Assembly (NCBI GenBank): GCA_015680905.1
Contig: CM027380.1
Location: 14,216,001-14,280,000, forward strand
Origin: Coptis chinensis
Taxonomy: Eukaryota; Streptophyta; Magnoliopsida; Ranunculales; Ranunculaceae
Direction of reading: 5' to 3'
Length of the DNA stretch: 64,000 nt
Made by a program: the position numbers and the translations under genes. Below are positions 34,226 to 45,861 of this stretch, in pieces. Under the pieces are notes generated by a model. The model was not told the DNA's origin and did not search any database. It saw nothing but the letters and a program-made list of their open reading frames with translations. Each line of letters starts with the position of its first letter. The stretch's first letter is position 1.

Positions 34226-36642
34226 TCAACGACCTAAGGGAGAGTGCATTTGTGCGTCTGAACTGGATCGGCAGCTGTGGTGACGAGACCAGGAAATGGA
34301 ATAGTTTCTGTGGTCATACTCAGAGGGGCTGGAGTGACCGTCGGTAGGAAGACTTGTGATGTAACACGGGCCTGTGACAACAATAGCAGAGGGGTCTTCT
34401 GGGATCGTGACTGCGGCATGAATACCAACTGAGGCGACTTTGGGAATTCGTTCTGATGAAACGGCAACGGCTGGATTGACCTCTGGGGTGTAAGTGGCCG
34501 ACTTCCTCTTCTTACTGGAGCCCCCAGCGTGTTGTTTTGATGCGTTGGCTCTGACCTCTGCAACCAGGTCGTTGGCCATTGTATAATTGATGGGTTCACT
34601 ACCTGTGTGGAGTGGTGTACTGTCGGTCGTTCCTGCTGACAAGATTTGGTTACAATGATATGCTTCCAGCTGATTGCTTCTCAGCTCCATGAGTCCTCTG
34701 GGGCCCGGGAAATGGAGAACTTGATGCAACGTCGATGGTACAGCTTGCATTTGGTAGATCCATCGTCGTCCTAAGATGGCATTATAGGATGACGGGATGT
34801 CCAGGACGCTGAAGCGCGTATTGCAGCTGACTTTGTCCTCTTTAGATCCCACTGAAACTGGAAGGATGATATCACCGACTGGGTTAGCTCTGGAACCATT
34901 GAACCCATAAAGGGGGGCAATCGGGTCTATCAGAACTGACTTGGGTAAACTCATTTCTTGGAGAGTATGATAAAATAAAATGTCGCAGGAACTCCCCGGG
35001 TCGATCAAGACGCGCTTGACGGTCCAGTCGCTGATCTTGACGTGGACGACTAACGCATCATTGTGAGGAAGACAGACCTTGTTGAGGTCAGTCTCTGTGA
35101 AAATGATATCACCTGAATGGCGACCTGAGTGACGCGGAGCATGTGCTGCTTGGGAAGTAAAATGATATACTTCTTGAAGAGCGCCAACACGACGTCTTTT
35201 CTCTCTGGATGAAGTAACTGAATCGTCGGGGAAAGTAATCATGTGAATTGTTCGGGCATTGTCACGATCGGAGGAGTGTTGTCTTCGCTCGTGACGAGAA
35301 CGATCTTGGGGATGATCTCTATTGCGGGGGCGAACTTGAAAGTCTTGATGGTGGCGGCGATGTGGAGATCGAGTATGTCCTCGGCGAGGTGGAGAGCGAC
35401 TGCGCACTCGGCGAGGTGGGGATCGACTGTGCACTCGGCGAGCCATGAGCTTATGACGCAAATCACCGTCAGAAATGTTGGTGTAATGCTTAATGTTACC
35501 AGCTTCGACAAGATCTTGAAGATAGTGCTTAAGCCCCCAGCATGCATTGGTTTCATGACATTTGGCTTTGTGGAATGCGCAATATGGCTTGTCAGGCCGA
35601 TCGACTGGCTGCTTCACATCGGGGCGGAAGTACGAGGCTCGCTGGATCTTGTCTAGGATGTAACTAGGAGAGCGTGTCAAGACAGCGAACTTTCTATTGT
35701 TATCTTGTCGGGTTCTTGCCTTTGGTACCTGCGACCTGGATCGCTGTTTGGCACGCGGGGAATTATCAGAGATCGCTGCTACCTCTTGGTTTTCGGCTAA
35801 CCCATTAGATTGTAAACTTTCTTGCAACTTGATATATTTGTCAACCCGGGCGTACAGTTCGGATAGCGTTTCGGGGCCTTCCTTCATCAGCGATCTGGAG
35901 AGGTCGGTATTGCGCACTCGACAGGCGTTTGAAAATGCCAATGTGGCAAAAGACTCTTTCAGTCCGCTTTCCATACACAACAGTTCGGCCTTGAAGCGCC
36001 CTAAGAATTGGCGAATGGTCTCGTCTTCTTTGAATGATAGCCGAACAAATAATCAAGATTCGCCTTTCTTCATATTTATTCACATCTACCGGCCGGCAAA
36101 CAGTCGGTAAAAGCTGCTTCAAAAGTTTTAATAGAATTCGAGAGAGAAGAACCAATCAAGCGCGCCATCCTTGAAATGGGGAAATAATCGACAAATTGAA
36201 GATGATCATACTCGTAAGAACCGTAGAGGGCCAAACTCTGAATGTATCGAGCCACATGTTGACCGGGATAGGTGCTGCCATCATACATGGGGAAACGTGG
36301 CTGGATGAAATCTTGAGGAGAAGATTTACTGAGAACGTCGGCACTTAACGGGGACGCGCGGTATGTCTTGAGCATCTTTTGCACAATGTGGGTGGCATCT
36401 TTTTTTACTGCACTCTGGCCTATCCTGTGTGACAATTCGTTAATCTGCTGATTAACCTTGTTGATGCCGTTTTCAGCAACATTACCGACTTGGTTCTGTT
36501 GGTAAGTGTCAACTTGAGCCCGTAAAGTAGCATTTTCTTGCCGGAGCAAAGAAATGCTTTCGTTTGTTACACCTAGTTGTTCGGCAAGGTTTTGAACCTG
36601 AGCTTCGAGGCTGACCATGCTTCGTGGGCTTGAGAATTGCAA
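34226..36642 (-). pseudogene. Tat gag-protease region, frameshifted
   Basis: Frame 36642-36076 (188 aa) starts MQFSSPRSMVSLEAQVQNLA with a heptad-like coiled-coil stretch. It then has the gag core start (PQDFIQPRFPMYDGSTYPGQ, HVARYIQSLALYG). The core shifts frame near 36150 and again near 35980. Frame 35980-34226 (584 aa) holds the gag remainder (ETLSELYARVDKYIKLQESL), a Cys/His segment (YCAFHKAKCHETNACWGL), an Arg-rich repeat (SRSPPRRVRSRSPPRRGHTR) and the aspartic protease (VLIDPGSSCDILFYHTLQEM, AILGRRWIYQMQAV). The usual catalytic D-[TSG]-G motif reads D-P-G here, possibly one of many decay changes. The ATG at 36642 lies 57 bp inside the presumed primer-binding site. Confidence 0.88.
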
Positions 36643-36683
36643 ATTTTTAGGTTAGGATAACGTGATTTCTCAGGTAATCGAAA

Positions 36684-36699
36684 CCACGACGGCGGCCAA
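36684..36699 (-). other. Probable primer-binding site of the Tat element
   Basis: The minus strand reads TTGGCCGCCGTCGTGG immediately after the 5' LTR end. This is close to the TTGGCGCCGT type of site used by many plant gypsy elements. The priming tRNA was not determined. Confidence 0.55.
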
Positions 36700-37245
36700 T
36701 GTAAAGGAGTGTTTGGGTTTCTGTTGGGACCGAAGTTCGCTTCGGTTTTAACCGCCACGATCCTCTTATTGGTTTTCTCTTTTTCCGGGAGAGAGGAATC
36801 GGGCCCGACGAAGTTCAATTAGGTGGTATTTATAGGCTTAGGGAAATGTCATCCGAAGGCACGCGGTGTCTCCGGTACACGGTAAGGTGGAGATCATGAA
36901 TGAGTGTCGATTTGGGTTATATTATAAGTCGGTGGTCGATTGGGTGTTGGCGAGGTTATCCCTATTTCCGGTGGTGGGAAATACAATCAAGATTTTGGTA
37001 ATGATTACCCCCGGTGGTGATCATTACCCGGTATGCTCGGGCTTTAGCCATGTGCTCGCATCGAGACATCTTCGCTCGTACTCACCTACCGTAAAGGAGC
37101 TATTCAGAGGTCGTTGGAGGTCGATGCATTGAGTTAAGCTGCACTGTGTGTTCTCGAGGGAGCTGCTCACAGTTCGGTCTTGGAGGTTGATGTCCTGAGT
37201 TCGCTTACGTTGCACGCGTGCATGATAGGATATCGCTCCCCTACA
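36700..37245 (-). repeat. 5' LTR of the Tat element (546 bp)
   Basis: Pair of 24275-24834. Target copy attcg follows at 37246-37250. Visible differences from its partner, including several short deletions, indicate an old insertion. Confidence 0.93.
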
Positions 37246-37250
37246 ATTCG

Positions 37251-37470
37251 GGCTTAGCTTCTGCGACCGAGCCAGGTCGTTTGGGAATTGGATGTCCCAA
37301 CGATTTAGCAGTGTCATTTGGGCTTAGCTTCTACGACCTAGCAGGGTCGTTTGGGAATTGGATCCCAACCATTTAGCAGTGTCGTTTGGGCTTAGCTTCT
37401 ACGACCCAGCCGGGTCGTTTGGGAATTGGATTCAATACTTGACGGTGTCCCAACGATTTAGCAGTGTCGC
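37251..37470. repeat. 68-70-bp tandem repeat, three copies, in the Mutator-like element
   Basis: Units start ggcttagcttctRcgacc at 37251, 37321 and 37389 and contain ggtcgtttgggaattgga and atttagcagtgtcg. The array abuts the Tat target duplication. It therefore belongs to the Mutator-like element's interior that the Tat element entered, and has no counterpart on the left side of the Tat insertion. Confidence 0.85.
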
Positions 37471-38255
37471 TCTAGCTTCCCCTGGATGACTTCACTAGGT
37501 CGATTGAGCGAACTACATAGCGGAATTTATGGTCGTATATATATATAGGAAATGGGGTCTTTTAGGGTAAGGGCATTAGGAGGTTGCAATAAGTTACTTT
37601 GACATTTTGGGGAGGAGAACACAAATTACCATTTTTTTTGTAAATTTGTAAAATAATCTTTTTTGGGGTCCGCCCAACACAAAATGGGTTGTGCCCATAG
37701 CGAGTATCTTAAAATTTGGAACAACTCATCATCTTCCCCAAGTGAAACCCAAAAACATCCACCATTAGTGGGGTGATCAAAACACCCATATAGGCGATTA
37801 TAGCTTCAACATCACCATGTATGCCAAAATCCACAACTTTTAACAATCAAATCGACATCAAACAACACCGTTTACTATCAAATCGCCAAAAAAATAGATG
37901 TAAAGTTATGGGTTTAAGAAACCCATGATATCACCATTAATCATCTAGTCTCTCTCCTAGTGAATTCATCAACGATTCAATGAGCACTTGCAACTCCAAG
38001 AACTGAATAGTTTCATACAATTTCACTTATGCTCTTAGTCTTCACAACAATGGAGGTTGAGTATAACATGTAGAGAATCTTTTGAAGAAACTTCATTTGT
38101 TTGGTGCTTTTGCATTGGAGTTGTGTCTTAGAGTTGCAGGGTCTCTAAATTGTTGCTGATAGCTGATGCGGTGGGGCAAACTATAGGCTGGGCATTTTCG
38201 GTATTAAAACATAATAAAGGCACTATTTTGGTCACCAAATAAAATGACCTAGTCA
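37471..38255. other. Right interior of the Mutator-like element
   Basis: No gene seen. On the minus strand a cccattttgtgttgggcgga stretch at about 37670-37690 has a relative at about 22948-22967 in the left arm. Confidence 0.45.
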
Positions 38256-38348
38256 ACCGGTTATATTGGGGGTGCAAAACAAATGTTTAAAAATTCAGGT
38301 GTTATATCAAATGACTACCCCAATTGGAAGTCTATGTCTAAAAAGCCC
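38256..38348 (-). repeat. Right terminal inverted repeat of the Mutator-like element
   Basis: On the minus strand it repeats the left terminus, with an insertion of about 25 bp after the first 28 bp. It is followed by target copy 38349-38357. Confidence 0.85.
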
Positions 38349-38965
38349 TTAACAATTTAACATTCCAATCTGGGTCAATCTTTTTTCCTGTGTGCAAGCT
38401 CTTCCCATTTAAGTAAGCTTCCACCCTGACTATTGATAACAAATGGATTTGAGGATGACAAAAAAATGACTTAATATATTTGTGGTGGTCAAATATCTTA
38501 CATGCCGATATTCACTATTATTTCACTAATTTTCTAATATAATATTGACAAAAGAGCCGATATATATTTATATAAGTTGTAGATAGAAGAGAATGGAACA
38601 ATAATGGACACATGACATAAAACTATTGGATGAAGTCCATGAGGAGCTAAAAGGAGAAAGGGTGTTAGAGAAGAAGAAAGGGGTGACAACAAGTCAAATA
38701 ATTATATAAGTCGGTAAAATCTTTGGGTGATGATACTAGAAGTCCGGGAACCGCCAACATCAAAAGAGTGATTGATCTAATTTAAAAACAAGCTTACCAA
38801 TAAAATAAAATTAAAAAAAAATCATTCTACAATATTTTGTTCACTTTTATTTTTTTTCATGTAACCAGATAGAAAAGAAAAGGAGTAAGAGATTGTAAAA
38901 CCACCATTAATTACATTATTCATCAATAAAACTCAATTGAAGAAGATTTATTTTTGCATCTGACA

Positions 38966-39757
38966 TTGGTGTTGACATTGGTGTCGTCCGTTCTTCAAGA
39001 AACCGATGAATGACAGATTCAAGTTTTTCTTGTGGAGCAAATCTGGATTAAGATGAGATTGTTGATTTTCAATTGAGTTTTTCTTATTCTCTACCATTAA
39101 TTAAACCTTCATGGAAAACCTTCAAACATCGATTTCAAAGATAGAATGAAAAGAAAAAGTGCTCAATCTTCCAAACAACCGAACAATTCAAGAAAGCGTT
39201 GAACAACCAAGAGATCGAACTATCGAGATAAGTTTCTTGAACTCATTCTTTAATTAGTTTTGTTTTCAATAGAGTTTTCATTTTCAACATTTTCCATCAT
39301 ATGGATCTATGATATTTGATGATTGTTTCTTTAAATGTTTATAATGTTTTGTTATTAAAGAGTGATGTGAATTCGAATTTTTGTTTCTAATACTATGATG
39401 ATGATTCTTGGTTGAGAAGATATATGGGTATTGAAATATCCGATTGGTTACATGATTATTGGTTGTGAAGATGGGTATATGATTGTGATTGTAGTAGATA
39501 AAATTCATGTGTCGTTGGTATGAATGATGTTTGTGGTTGCCATTTGATTGATATTAAATTTTGAGGAGTCTTTGATGCCATACGGCCTAAGATTTCTAAA
39601 AGAAAAAATGAACTACAGATGAGCTTTTGAGGAAGATAAGCATATTGGTGAGATAAACTTTGGCATCGGATTCAAAAAGAGGAAAGCCGATATGAATAAG
39701 GATTTGGTGAAAACCAGTTTATGTTAAAATGAATTTTAAGAGGTTTTTGGTTTGAGG
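38966..39757. other. Interior of the tentative LTR element, left part
   Basis: AT-rich with only short ORFs. It may include gag remnants, but none is recognisable. Confidence 0.4.
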
Positions 39758-40482
39758 TAGGGGTGTAATGAGGGGAAGCGGGTCAATGGTTTAGTAATTG
39801 ATCGGGTCGGGTCTAGGGGATACAAACCCAATGGTTCTTGAGGAACAAAGAAGATCAAGACCCATATAAAAGTCAATCACGGGTTTGGGGGATCCGGTGT
39901 GGAAATTATCATTTTAAATTTCGAGAAAAAATCTAATTACTTGGTAATATATTTAAACAACATGTAAAAAAATATAATTAATCAATTAAAAATAAACAAA
40001 AATAAAAAAACTTGAACTAAAACCCAAAACCATATATCAGTAAATTTGAAACTTTTTTCTCGTGATTTATCATTCAGGAATTGATTATTTTCATAAAACG
40101 TGATTGAAGATGAAAGAATGATCTACAGACAAAAACAATAAAATATAAACTAAAAGAATCTGATAAATTAATACAAAGATTGAATGATTAATATTCTCCA
40201 AAATTCGAAAATTGAATTTAAACTTTTGATATTTGGAGTGATGTTCAAATTTGAATATTTGAAATTGATGTTAATGCCCAAAATACTAAATTTCTACAAA
40301 AGTTAAAATATAAACAAAATACAAAAAATTGGAGTTTTAACCAATGGGAACGGGGGTTTGGTCAACGACTTTTTGTCGGGGACAAGTCGGGTCATTTTTT
40401 TGGGTCGGTGCGGGTTTGGGTGGCGGGTGAAGACCGGATACCTTACCGGATGATGGGTCAACGGTTTTTTTTTACACCCCTA
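39758..40482. mobile_element. Non-autonomous hAT element, 725 bp, with 8-bp target duplication
   Basis: Terminal inverted repeats TAGGGGTGTAA (39758) and TTTACACCCCTA (ending 40482), flanked by the perfect 8-bp direct repeat gtttgagg (39750-39757, 40483-40490), as expected for the hAT superfamily. Subterminal motifs gggtcggg, ggtcaa and cgggtttggg recur near both ends. There is no transposase. A 45-bp segment inside (39835-39880) closely resembles host sequence just outside the right end (40515-40557). Confidence 0.93.
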
Positions 40483-40490
40483 GTTTGAGG

Positions 40491-40605
40491 TATGGTTTTG
40501 TTGATTTATCAGCTTTCTTGAGGAACAAAGAAGATAGCCGATATAAAGTCAATCACTTGGGACAGACGATATATAAAGTTAATCACTTGGGATTATTAAA
40601 GGGTA
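40491..40605. other. LTR-element interior between the hAT element and the Helitron end
   Basis: Contains two units of the gtYaatcacttggga repeat. Confidence 0.5.
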
Positions 40606-40649
40606 CTAGTAAGATGCACGTGCATACACGTGTTTTTAAGCCAAACATT

Positions 40650-41960
40650 TGTATAAGACAGTGAGTATTCTTATAACTGTACATCTCCATCATAGTAGAA
40701 TTGTATTGAACTTTTGAACCATAATACAGAAGCTATTAAGTTACAGAGACGAAAGTCAGAAAAGATTGTCTAAGAAAAGATTAAAGTCAATGCACATACA
40801 TATACAGATATAAAACAGTCACATAGTGTTGACCCAAGTCTTGTTGTAGTGAGACTCCCAGGTTGCCGCCAAGATTACTCCAAAAACTTATTAAATCTAT
40901 AACTCCAAACAAAAATTTGATAAGGGAGGTCCAATGATATGGACTCTATTTTCTTGTCACCAATCCAGCTCCCCTGCCTTTATTTTTCAGCTTTCTTATC
41001 ACTTCCAAGTTATCTCACATGATAATTACTTTGTCTAGCTGCAAATTTTCATAAGAACTACAACTATATCTGCACCTAGCCTCTTAGGCATTCAGTTTCA
41101 AAAGTACCTTCTCACTCATCATTTGTCTGCAGTATCAGAACCCTTAATATAGCTATCAGAACCCTTAATATAGCTACAGCCGTTCTGTTGCAACAATCCA
41201 ATAAAGTTAGTACAAAGATTACATTTACAAACAAAAAATTTCCTAAAAGAACGTAACGTACGGATGAATGAGATGCATTAACATATAAGCCAAATTTGAT
41301 TTATTGAAAGATTTGATTGCTAAACCAGTGGATTTTCATGACAATTAACGACAGTATGACCCTATTGACATGTTGTCAAGCTTCAATTCCAAGACCAAGT
41401 TTGATGCTTACTATCAAGACACGATTAATTTCTCCATGCTTGGCAGTAGACTAAAGCTTAGCTTTTTTTTTTTTTTTTTTTTTTTTAGGGTTCGGTATAT
41501 ACTATAGTTATCATGGAACATGAGATGACATGCTAGTAATGAAAAGTGATGTATCGACTAAGTGCAACTCTATTTGGTCATCATAGAATCAAAACTCTTA
41601 CTGTGACGTTATGTCAACAAATATTTAAAATCCAATAAAATATTTCTAACAAATATTTTCTTATATCCTTACTGATAGCATCCTATACAAAATATATGAC
41701 AATTTCACCTGAGAAGCTTCTAAAATTTAAGTGAAACACTGAGAAGAGAAAATGTAACAAATGCAAAAGAAAGCTTTAAATCTCACCCCCAGTCTATAAT
41801 GGCCTTATGTCTCCATTTCATAACTCCTCTCCATTTATATTATAGAAATATAAACAGGCCCAAGAGGATAAAAAACTTAGTAGAACAGAGGTCATAAAAC
41901 ATCTGAAGAAGGGACTAACTCACTACTATGTTAGTTTCAGGTAGCTAGTTAAGTGGACCA
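40650..41960. other. Helitron interior without a gene
   Basis: No ORF of note. Includes a T-tract (about 41464-41486) and a short direct repeat (atcagaacccttaatatagct, about 41137-41178). Confidence 0.4.
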
Positions 41961-42510
41961 GTGCATGAAGATTTAGGAAGCGTACAACACTCTTACCGAA
42001 TACGTGTTGGTTCTAATAGATTGGGAAGTAGAGTTGGAAGTAATATGGAATTTCTATCTTCATTGAGTAACTGTATCAACTTAGAAGTCTTAAGTGTATG
42101 TGGAAATATTCCTAGAGGTTCAATACCCAAGTCCATGGGAATTTTTTTCTCTACAGTTGAAAATATTGACATAGAAAATAATACAATATTTAGGCAACCT
42201 CATAGGTTTGAAATATTTTGGTGTTGCATATAACCTTATTACAGGCAACATACCAAACATTTTGGGTAGACTTCGGATATAGAAACAGTTTGACAATTAC
42301 AAATATCATCTTCTATTGGGAAATTAATGTTACTAAATATATTATTTTTAGCTTTCAACAACATATATGGAATTATACATTCAAATCTTGCAAAGTGCCA
42401 AAACTGGTTACATAGAATACAAATGAGTTTACCTGTTGAAGTCAGAGAATTGAGGACTACCAATTTTGTAGTTGATGTTCGGGAGACTTGTATGCAGTAG
42501 ATATCCCGAA
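41961..42510 (+). pseudogene. LRR receptor-kinase gene fragment (EFR/XA21-like ectodomain)
   Basis: Translated pieces in shifting plus frames match leucine-rich repeats of the LRR-XII receptor kinase type: MEFLSSLSNCINLEVLSVCG, then RGSIPKSMG, TVENIDIENNTI, LITGNIPNILGRLR, SSSIGKLMLLNILFLAFNNI, then IHSNLAKCQN and PVEVRELR. At least two frameshifts and several stops are present. No signal peptide, transmembrane or kinase part is in the neighbourhood. It lies between the Helitron 3' end and a helicase remnant, so gene-fragment capture by the Helitron is the simplest explanation, though an independent relic cannot be excluded. Confidence 0.7.
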
Positions 42511-42661
42511 ATACTTGAGTATAATGAGCAATTTTACTCAAGAAAGGTTAGCTGCTAAACAGAGAATAAGACATCAATCAGGTGGTAAAAAAAAATTATA
42601 ATAACAGCAATAGGTAGGACTTAGAGATTACCATTTTATATAAAAAAAAACGTAGTGATTT

Positions 42662-42904
42662 TCAGCAAGATACTTGTAGTACTTCTTTGTATACCACGTT
42701 CCTTGTATGAACACCCGAGTGATCATTGAGAGAACCATTTTTTACTAAAATCCTTGATGTCTGCCTTGATATACCCCTTAACAGCACAACATATAGTTGT
42801 CCATGATCCGGCAAGTATACACCGACGTGAGGTAAGGTTTGGCCCTGTGATTTGTTTATAGTAAGTGCAAAACTTAGAAGTTTGATGCACCAATAAAAGT
42901 GCAA
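42662..42904 (-). pseudogene. Helitron helicase C-terminal fragment (PIF1-like motifs)
   Basis: The 80-codon frame reads FALTINKSQGQTLPHVGVYL, PDHGQLYVVLLRGISRQTSR, ILVKNGSL, NVVYKEVL. INKSQGQTL and GQLYVxLxRG are the last conserved helicase motifs of PIF1/Helitron proteins. A few residues expected between the two motifs are missing and the invariant A-L-S-R box reads V-L-L-R. Upstream on the minus strand the frame is lost. It has the same orientation as the Helitron 3' end at 40606, consistent with the 3' part of one element. Confidence 0.85.
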
Positions 42905-42910
42905 CGCAAA

Positions 42911-45861
42911 ACTATCTCAAATTTTAAAATCGCGCATTATGTCTATTGTAAGAAGAGTGGAGGTTGATGCTAAAACTTTCTGCAATGGCCTGATCGAAAA
43001 TACATACATAATCACAATTATATAATTGATCTAAAAAAGCTTTAAAAATGACATTCTTAATACATTCTATTTTCACTATGGATTAAAAGGCTGCATGAAA
43101 AGAGTTTTGAGGAAGATTTGATTGTATCGCTCTCCAAATATGAAAGTTGGAGACTCGATAGAAATTAAATTGCGAGCTTACAATGTTAATTAGTGGACAA
43201 TATGCAGAAATTGGTTTTATCCAATTCTCAAACAAAACGATTTTACAAAGTTGAATCATCCATCAATCTGCTAGAGTGTCCTAAGGTCCCAGAGGTCAAT
43301 ATACCTCTCTGTAGCCCCTCTTTGAGAATTTCAATACTGAATGTTGAAATCTTAGTTGTAGCTTGTCTCTTCAAGTGAGTTAACAGGGACATCTTACCCT
43401 TAAGCGTTAAGACTTTAAGACGAAAAGGGTATGAAGCCAACCATAACCCACAAACTTCACATTGTAACAGGTATATATTGGAAAGGGGTTGCTACCCAGT
43501 TCTAAAAATAAAGACTTCCAACAAACAACATGACTGGTAGTTTACTCTACCTAAGTTCAAGGCGGCAGCAAGAGAGTCACATTTAACATGCAAGTCAATA
43601 TTAAAATACGGGCTAGTCATTTTTTTTCTATTGCCTACCTAAGCTTTATGATGTTTTCATAATCAAGCATCGCATCACCTCCTCGACTTGTGAATACATA
43701 GCATCAAATTTCCTCTAAGATTCTTGAATTAGAAATTCTTCGACGACAATAGAATGTAGGTGTTCTTGAAAATGACTGGCTCCTAAAGTGGGTATTACGC
43801 AAACAGACACCCAAAGTAAATCTCCTGATGATCATAGTTGGAGAAAAAAAAAATAACTGCAAAAATGAAAACCAATAGATTTCATAGCTTGACATAAACT
43901 TTTGGGTGGAATAATTATTCTTATATATCAGCATGTCATATACACAATTCGGGCAGCAGTCGAATTTATAGTGATGAATTTGATTTAAAAGTTGTAATTA
44001 TTTAAACCCTCAATCACACAACCCTCAAGACTAAATGGGAGCCCAATCTTTAGTAGAGTTGAAAGTTTCGAAATCCCACAATGACTTTGAGATTATTAAA
44101 AAATCTAGCCGCAGCTAACCATATTACTAATCATCATAACTATAAACTAATGGGTGGAGAAAACATATAATTTACCATTGATGCACAGGGTCCAAATGAG
44201 TTAATTTGTTTATAATACTCTTTGATAGCAGTGAACTTATTTAATTTTATTATTATATATAGTTATAGCTGTCAAGTAGGGTGCTTCGTGTGTAACCAAC
44301 GAATACCGTTTGTAAATAACTATGTAGACATAAACTCGAGCTAGCCAAACAAAAATACCATTGAAATATTAACTAAGTCCAATAACACCTATTATTCCCA
44401 AATTGAAACCTGCAAGTCAAAGTTAAACGACGTTGGATCTTTTTTGCATGATGGTATAGTAAATAAGCAAACCTGGTCATGCCCCAATCAACCAAAGAAA
44501 CTAGAGGCACCCGTTACGTGTGATTGTATTGAGCAAAACTATAGTAGTGTTTGTGTAAACTCCTATGGGTGTGTTGACAAAACGACATCATCTAGCTGGA
44601 CATGTATTAAAATATGTTGTGGCAATTAAACTCTAACCTTAGGTAGAACTAACTAAGAACAAACAACAGTAAAACATATGAAGCCTAATATGGCAAACAG
44701 ACGTTGTAATTTGTAGTTAACGTTATCTCAATTGAAACATATAACGGAAAACGGGTACATATAAGTCAACAATGAGCGTAACAACATTTGTCAACCATAG
44801 TGACATACACATTGGATACCATATAAAAAAAACATCAGATCGAAATCTGGTTATAAGGCCAAAGTCGAGCATGGTATTATCTTGGGTCCATATACCTAGT
44901 ATAAACCGAGTCCTTAAATGGTGATCATGGGTGGTTAGAGGTGAAACACCATCATATTAATATTTAAACAAACGATGGTTTGATACTAATCAATAAAAAA
45001 AACATAATGAACAATCAAAAAAAAAAACCATGATAACACTGTAAAGTGGTACATTGAAAATTTACCTACAAATAGGAAATTATTGATGAAAGTTGCATCA
45101 AGAAATTTGAGCTGGAGCAGTCAGACGAAATCCTCTACTATCATCCCTTTCCTTTTACACCTAAAAAAACCATAAAAAATAAATCAACATTAGTCTGGGG
45201 TACACATGTAAACACCTTCGTACACGTTACACTAATTTCATCACATATTTTTATAGAAAATAAAATTATAAGCATTGTTTCAATGTCACGTATCTCACAG
45301 AAATAACTACCATTAACATTTGAAAAGGTGTATATTAAAGCAGCCTATAATGCATCTTCAACAAATTATATTTGATGAATGAACAAAAATTTAGCATGCG
45401 AACAACAAAAATAGAAATGTAGAGCTATCATTTGAATGAACTGAATAGATTTCGTGAAGGATAAGAGCCTTAGAGTTACTCCTAACCGGGAAATTCGTAA
45501 CAAAAATGAAATAATGCAAATGGAAGCACATAAATCATGCCTGATCATCAGTTATCCGTCGAAGAGGAGAACCACCGCCTATAGAAGCATAGCCTTCTTT
45601 ACTCTTGGTTGCCCTGAACACATATATGAATTGCGCCAAGGGACTCTGAAGAAATTGAAACAATCTTGGCAACCGAATAATATCCTATCAACCATAACAA
45701 AATAGAGCTTGACAAAGAGATTCAATCCGATGGTGGAACATGTACACATATAGTAGGCAAAATAACAAAAGCTTGATAATATTAAAAAAAAATGTAAGGT
45801 AATAGGCTTATGGTTTATACAGGAGAAAAATTCCTTCTCAACATTTTCTTGCATTAACATC
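42911..45861. other. Unassigned AT-rich region, possibly Helitron interior
   Basis: No convincing gene. Short frames at 43193-43440, 44444-44629 and 45366-45860 show no motif I recognise. Confidence 0.4.

Larger units (their letters stand above)
24275..37245 (-). mobile_element. Tat-lineage Ty3/gypsy LTR retrotransposon, 12.97 kb, nested in the Mutator-like element
   Basis: Two similar LTRs (24275-24834 and 36700-37245) begin TGTAAAGGAGTG and end CTACA. They are flanked by the 5-bp direct repeat attcg (24270-24274, 37246-37250). Coding is on the minus strand, so the 5' LTR is the right one. Order on that strand: gag, protease, reverse transcriptase, RNase H, a second archaeal-type RNase H, integrase. 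Then come a 6-kb non-pol region with a 103-bp tandem array and plus-strand (antisense) ORFs, and the 3' LTR. The extra RNase H, the long 3' region with tandem repeats and the antisense ORF are established hallmarks of the Tat/Ogre/Retand/Grande group. Many frameshifts show it is defective. Confidence 0.93.
22815..38348. mobile_element. Mutator-like element (Pack-MULE type) with 9-bp target duplication
   Basis: Both ends read GGGCTTTTTAGACATAGAC inward (22815 plus, 38348 minus). They are flanked by perfect 9-bp direct repeats TTAACAATT at 22806-22814 and 38349-38357, the target-duplication length of the Mutator superfamily. Homology continues inward (TTTGTTTTGCACCCCCAAT in both arms; cattttgtRttgggcRgacc further in), with indels in the right arm. 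Subtracting the nested Tat element and one copy of its target duplication leaves about 2.56 kb. No transposase is visible. The interior carries a B3-domain gene fragment, so the element fits the Pack-MULE class of non-autonomous, gene-carrying elements. Confidence 0.85.
40606..42910 (-). mobile_element. Second Helitron, 3' end with hairpin; 5' end not located
   Basis: The minus strand ends CACGTG-TATG-CACGTG (stem-loop), then CATCTTA, then CTAG at 40609-40606, followed by host T (40605). This is the plant Helitron 3' signature: a hairpin roughly 10 nt before CTRR, inserted between A and T. Upstream on the same strand lies a helicase C-terminal fragment (42904-42662). On the opposite strand in between is an LRR-kinase fragment (41961-42510). 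The right boundary given here is only the last recognisable Helitron coding base. The element may extend to about 47 kb. Confidence 0.65.

Noticed and set aside
22815-38348. Explaining the two GGGCTTTTTAGACATAGAC ends as two unrelated insertions
   Set aside because: The perfect 9-bp match TTAACAATT outside both ends is very unlikely by chance.
44220-44280. AT-rich tattattatatatagttata as a Helitron 5' end for the 40606 element
   Set aside because: It lacks the required TC start next to a host A on the minus strand.
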